Shown: one piece after another, positions 18,896 to 21,096 of the stretch
How positions within the stretch are numbered: position 1 is the first letter of the stretch
Layout: the number at the start of each line of letters is the position of its first letter
Source: a virus
Length of the DNA: 21,096 nucleotides
IMG/VR virus record: IMGVR_UViG_3300025118_000191
Coordinates: 1 to 21,096 of that record
Direction: 5' to 3' (one strand)
The notes under the pieces: generated by a model
Told to the model about the DNA's origin: nothing
What the model saw: the letters and a program-made list of their open reading frames with translations, nothing else
The model's database searches: none
Program-made: the position numbers and the translations under genes

Positions 18896-19016
18896 CAAGC
18901 TCCCCCAGAGACCCTCAGATCATATCCAAAGCACCCCAGAGCGGGAGGCAACCCCCGCAATAGGGGTCCCATCATTATTATGGATGGCCCCCCTAAAATT
19001 TAGAGTAAAAAATGGG

Positions 19017-19045
19017 TTGACCTACACATGAAATACACATAGATT
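19017..19045 (+). promoter_or_regulatory. Candidate rightward promoter
   Basis: TTGACC (19017-19022), a 17-base spacer and TAGATT (19040-19045), one or two bases off consensus in each box. It points at the terminase-containing operon, starting near 19052. A TGTGCAGGTGCACA dyad (19071-19084) lies just downstream and resembles the arms of the 18.2-18.6 kb array. Confidence 0.6.
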
Positions 19046-19145
19046 GGGTTTTTCGGGTTGTTACGTAGACTGTGCAGGTGCACAACGATAGTGGGCGCAT
19101 AGCGGCCGGGAGGAAGAGGATGTTTAAGATTACGACGATCTTTAC

Positions 19146-19382
19146 TTGGAGTATGTGGAGGGGTTCTGCGTTGAGGACGGAGATCTGATTGTTATAGCTG
19201 GGGATAGGCAGTATCGAGCTTTTGGGGACCCTTACGAGATCATCGAAAATTACTTGGAACAGGAGAAGAAGGAACGTGCAGAGTGGGACAAAAGGATCTT
19301 CGAGAAGGCTACACCTACAGGTGGACACAGACGTGTGGGAGAAGATTCACTCGATGAAGGGGACGCAGAGACATATAGTTGA
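19146..19382 (+). CDS. Small acidic protein at head of the rightward operon, start unclear
   Basis: Up to 78 residues from a TTG at 19146, without an SD. The convincing protein sequence (DYDDLYLEYVEGFCVEDGDL and on) is open from just after a TAA at about 19125. The best ribosome binding site (GGGAGGAAGAGG) precedes an ATG at 19120 whose frame is off by one and stops near 19188. A one-base change after ATGTTTAA would join them. So the gene is probably 19120-19382 with a frameshift or sequence error, or starts weakly at 19146. Function unknown. Confidence 0.45.
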   Translation: MEYVEGFCVEDGDLIVIAGDRQYRAFGDPYEIIENYLEQEKKERAEWDKRIFEKATPTGGHRRVGEDSLDEGDAETYS

Positions 19383-19470
19383 GGAGGCGGTGAGGGCGTA
19401 CAAGGAGGTAGATCTGCTAACCTTAGAGGAAAGACTGCGGAGGCTAGAGAACAGCATGGGCGAACGATGA
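19276..19470 (+). CDS. Probable ribbon-helix-helix-like protein
   Basis: 64 residues from a GTG at 19276, after GGAGAAGAAGGA. RRLHLQVDTDVWEKIHSMKG followed by TQRHIVEEAVRAYKE has the strand-helix-helix layout of CopG/MetJ-type regulators. The remaining LTLEERLRRLENSM is a coiled-coil-like tail. It overlaps the preceding gene by 107 bases and ends ATGA with the next gene. It is a candidate binder of the dyads just upstream. Confidence 0.6.
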   Translation: MQSGTKGSSRRLHLQVDTDVWEKIHSMKGTQRHIVEEAVRAYKEVDLLTLEERLRRLENSMGER

Positions 19471-19610
19471 GGGGGGCACGGGCCAAGGAGTTGAGGAAGC
19501 TGGCGGTAGAGCTTCATAGGGTTATGCCGGATACGCAGAAGAACCTGTATCGTCTTTTGAAAGCCGCTTACAAACAGGCGAGGAGAGACGGTAAGGAGTG
19601 GAGGAGATGA
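19467..19610 (+). CDS. 47-residue basic protein
   Basis: Starts with ATG in the ATGA overlap at 19467 and ends in another ATGA at 19607. MRGARAKELRKLAVELHRVM begins a basic, helical peptide ending RRDGKEWRR. Codons LKAAYKQ contain palindromic element copy 19. Overlaps at both ends support it. Function unknown. Confidence 0.6.
   Translation: MRGARAKELRKLAVELHRVMPDTQKNLYRLLKAAYKQARRDGKEWRR
19557..19573. promoter_or_regulatory. Palindromic start-associated element, copy 19
   Basis: TTGAAAGCCGCTTACAA, inside the 19467-19610 gene, 33 bases before the ATG at 19607. It shares the GAAAG arm variant with copies 11 and 18. Confidence 0.8.
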
Positions 19611-19951
19611 GACCCTCAAAGGAGATGTTGAAGCTTCCAGATTGTATAATTGTTAAGGTAAACGACGGGAAAGTAGAGTTTCATGGCTATCAGCAGGGAG
19701 AAGCAGGAGGTATTCCTGCACCACTTCGCGCAAACAATGAACGTGTCCCAGAGCGCAAGGAGAGCGGGGCTGAAGTCCCCTCGGGAGGTACAGAGGGAGA
19801 GGGAGTCGAATCCGAAGTTCGCAGAGGAGTGGGAGATGATCGAGGAGTCCAAACTCGATCAACTGGAAGCAGAACTGTGGAAGGACGCGCTGGAACACAA
19901 GGAAGACAGACGATGGGTTCTTTCAAAGCTCAGAAAGAGGTGGGCAGATAA
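19607..19951 (+). CDS. Uncertain ORF overlapping terminase small subunit
   Basis: The ATG is in an ATGA overlap with the preceding stop and follows GGAGGA. The first about 28 residues (MRPSKEMLKLPDCIIVKVND, then GKVEFHGY) look like genuine protein. After 19683 the frame runs through the terminase small gene and becomes Gly/Arg/Glu-rich shadow sequence. Either a short gene has lost its stop, or a long overlap is real. Confidence 0.35.
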   Translation: MRPSKEMLKLPDCIIVKVNDGKVEFHGYQQGEAGGIPAPLRANNERVPERKESGAEVPSGGTEGEGVESEVRRGVGDDRGVQTRSTGSRTVEGRAGTQGRQTMGSFKAQKEVGR

Positions 19952-20186
19952 AAAGAAGGTGGAGGGAGTAATAAACCACAATGTCGATATCAAAAGCCTC
20001 TCAAAGGCAGACCTCCTTAAAATCGTCGGGAGACCTGTCGAAGCAGAGTTTACTGCGGTCCGTGAAGACAACCCGCGAACTCACTTGGGCACACGCCGTC
20101 CAAACGACGGCGGAACAGATGGAACAGATTCCACCGCAAAAGAAAAGATTGGACCTGACGGCGACACAGGAACTGAGGTTGATTGA
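19683..20186 (+). CDS. Terminase small subunit
   Basis: 167 residues. MAISREKQEVFLHHFAQTMN then VSQSARRAGLKSPREVQRER is the HTH typical of small terminases (FLxxxAxxxNVSxSARxAGxS), the DNA-recognition domain. FAEEWEMIEESKLDQLEAEL follows, also typical, and NVDIKSLSKADLLKIVG resembles the later helical part. Small subunits bind pac/cos sites and pass DNA to the large subunit, encoded 350 bases downstream. The SD is weak (GTAGAG, 4 bases away). The C-terminus is rich in Gly, Asp and Thr. Confidence 0.8.
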   Translation: MAISREKQEVFLHHFAQTMNVSQSARRAGLKSPREVQRERESNPKFAEEWEMIEESKLDQLEAELWKDALEHKEDRRWVLSKLRKRWADKKKVEGVINHNVDIKSLSKADLLKIVGRPVEAEFTAVREDNPRTHLGTRRPNDGGTDGTDSTAKEKIGPDGDTGTEVD

Positions 20187-20376
20187 CGCCATCTGGGAAG
20201 AGCAACAGAAGAAGATCGCGCAGTTAATAGCAACTGAGACCCCCACATCCCAGTGGGAACCCTACCTACTTTCAGTAGAAGAGGACGTAGAAGGGGAAAT
20301 GAGGGAAACATTCGATGATGAGGCGCACGTTGAGATACTTGCTGCCATTGCAGGAAAGCGAACCACGGGGCTTTAA
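20119..20376 (+). CDS. Small acidic helical protein between terminase genes
   Basis: 85 residues from the ATG at 20119 (MEQIPPQKKRLDLTATQELR). A TTG at 20179, overlapping the terminase small stop as TTGATTGA, is an alternative start. The frame further upstream is shadow of the terminase. LIDAIWEEQQKKIAQLIATE is helical, and the C-terminal half acidic. Function unknown; possibly accessory to packaging by position. Confidence 0.55.
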   Translation: MEQIPPQKKRLDLTATQELRLIDAIWEEQQKKIAQLIATETPTSQWEPYLLSVEEDVEGEMRETFDDEAHVEILAAIAGKRTTGL

Positions 20377-20620
20377 GCGTAAGTTCCACAGGAATGCAGA
20401 GAACAAATACGCCAAATTGCACCATGATTTGACCGGAAGATGCCTCAACGGGGGGGATAAGAGGTGTCAGGGGACTGTATTTTCAGGTATAGACACCTGC
20501 ATATATTGTTACGCAAAGGATAGAGTGAAGGAACATGGAAGAAAACTCTGGAGAGTCGGGAGCAAACGACCACCAAAAGGAAGCCGCAGAAGAGTTATTA
20601 AAGAGAACAGAGGCCCATGA
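20315..20620 (+). CDS. Small basic Cys-rich protein before terminase large subunit
   Basis: 101 residues from ATGATG at 20315, with AGGGA upstream. GRCLNGGDKRC (two Cys), then DTCIYCYAKDRVKEHGRK (CxxC) suggests a zinc-binding or HNH-like knuckle; HH in KLHHDL precedes it. Many phages carry an HNH protein beside the terminase that assists packaging, but no full HNH motif is visible. It overlaps both neighbours, by 62 and 86 bases. Confidence 0.55.
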   Translation: MMRRTLRYLLPLQESEPRGFKRKFHRNAENKYAKLHHDLTGRCLNGGDKRCQGTVFSGIDTCIYCYAKDRVKEHGRKLWRVGSKRPPKGSRRRVIKENRGP

Positions 20621-21096
20621 CAGGCTGATTCCTTTCGTAGAGTACACCCTTCCTGCGTATGAAGCGGGAACGCATCACCGTTACATAGCTGAAAAGCTCG
20701 AAGCCGTTGCGAAGGGGGAGTTGAAGCGCCTGATCATACAGGCACCTCCCCGGCACGGGAAATCCCAACTTGGGACAATCCACTTCCCTGCGTGGTATCT
20801 CGGCCACAATCCTGCACAGCAGATTATCACAGCATCCCATAACACAGATCTAGCAAGAGCGTTTGGTAGACAGGTGAGGAACCTGTGTGCCAATCCCTTG
20901 TACCAGAATGTCTTTGAGGATATCGAGCTTGCCGCAGACGCAAAGGCGGCGAACTACTGGCACACCTCGATGGGTGGGGCTTATCTCTCAGTGGGTGTGG
21001 GAGGGTCTCCTACGGGGCGTGGTGGCCATCTGATTGTAATTGATGACCCGATCCGTGGTCAGCAGGACGCAGACTCCAAGTCAGTCAGAGAGGCAA
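20535..21096 (+). CDS. Terminase large subunit, 3' partial
   Basis: 187 residues are visible and the frame is open at the window end. APPRHGKS (70-77, K76) is the classic P-loop of phage packaging ATPases, and HLIVIDDP (165-172, D170/D171) is Walker B. SVGVGGSPTGRGGHL just before is the typical segment preceding Walker B (GxxxxxTGRGxxL). The protein powers DNA translocation into the prohead; the nuclease domain lies beyond the window. AAGGA precedes the ATG at 20535. Confidence 0.95.
   Translation, partial: MEENSGESGANDHQKEAAEELLKRTEAHDRLIPFVEYTLPAYEAGTHHRYIAEKLEAVAKGELKRLIIQAPPRHGKSQLGTIHFPAWYLGHNPAQQIITASHNTDLARAFGRQVRNLCANPLYQNVFEDIELAADAKAANYWHTSMGGAYLSVGVGGSPTGRGGHLIVIDDPIRGQQDADSKSVREA

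Larger units (their letters stand above)
18178..19119. other. Gene-poor regulatory/replication-origin candidate region
   Basis: About 940 bases without a convincing gene; the open frames present have erratic composition. It holds seven TGCACAAATGTGCA-type dyads (18237-18629), A-rich stretches (18361-18480), a second dyad family (18660-18895), and a candidate rightward promoter (19017-19045). It separates the leftward early and rightward late blocks, the usual place for an origin or immunity region. Confidence 0.6.

Noticed and set aside
2251-19573. CcpA/LacI-type cre sites (TGTAAGCGCTTACA)
   Set aside because: The half sites are similar, but this element has one extra central base in every copy and lies in a phage-specific start-associated layout, so host catabolite control is unlikely.
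2251-19573. Rho-independent terminators formed by the palindrome
   Set aside because: The stem has 6 mostly A/T pairs, T-runs are lacking, and arm changes are not compensated.

Overview
The window is a segment of a tailed double-stranded DNA bacteriophage or prophage, probably of a Gram-negative-type host. It has a terminase small/large pair, a DnaB-type replicative helicase, a NinG-like HNH protein, a large polyvalent protein with a zinc-protease motif, a Cro/CI-type repressor, and many small tightly packed genes with ATGA/TTGA/GTGA overlaps. Starts are ATG, GTG and TTG behind purine-rich Shine-Dalgarno (SD) sequences. The promoters I can see are near-perfect sigma70 boxes. I cannot name the host or a close relative.

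Layout. (1) 1-3805, plus strand: the end of the late region, with the partial polyvalent protein, a metallophosphoesterase with an N-terminal helix-turn-helix (HTH), and two small proteins. (2) 3783-8460, minus strand: a leftward operon read from a TTGACA/TATATT promoter at 8485-8513. It carries a putative ssDNA-binding protein, a small basic protein between two RNA-structure candidates, dnaB and the gene before it, the NinG-like nuclease and small genes. (3) 8485-8564: a divergent control region, then 8564-9443 plus strand with the repressor (apparently leaderless) and a ParB/HTH-like protein. (4) 9447-18098, minus strand: a long leftward operon of small genes plus a MoxR-type AAA+ ATPase and a VWA/metallopeptidase partner, with promoters at 18114-18142 and 14054-14082. 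(5) 18143-19119: about 1 kb without convincing genes, holding two families of dyad repeats and a candidate rightward promoter. (6) 19120-21096, plus strand: small regulators, terminase small subunit, and the start of the terminase large subunit. On a circular or terminally redundant map, block 6 would run on through the structural genes to block 1.

The strongest unexplained signal is a 17-bp palindrome, consensus TTGTAAGCNGCTTACAA, present 19 times over 17 kb. It nearly always lies 11-38 bases upstream of a start codon, just before the SD sequence. It does so on both strands, and inside the upstream gene when there is no gap. Arm changes are mostly not compensated, so it looks like a protein-binding DNA operator rather than an RNA hairpin. 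It resembles in principle the start-associated sequences or stoperators of some actinobacteriophages, but the sequence is different.

Other signals worth following are: a palindromic repeat array at 18237-18629 (TGCACAAATGTGCA, probably origin or operator); a second dyad family (ATACTACGTAGTAT type) at 18660-18895; a three-way-junction RNA candidate at 7733-7810 and a long closed structure at 7324-7510 flanking a small basic protein; a phage-borne MoxR/VWA module; and three places where the reading frame looks broken or overlaps unusually.
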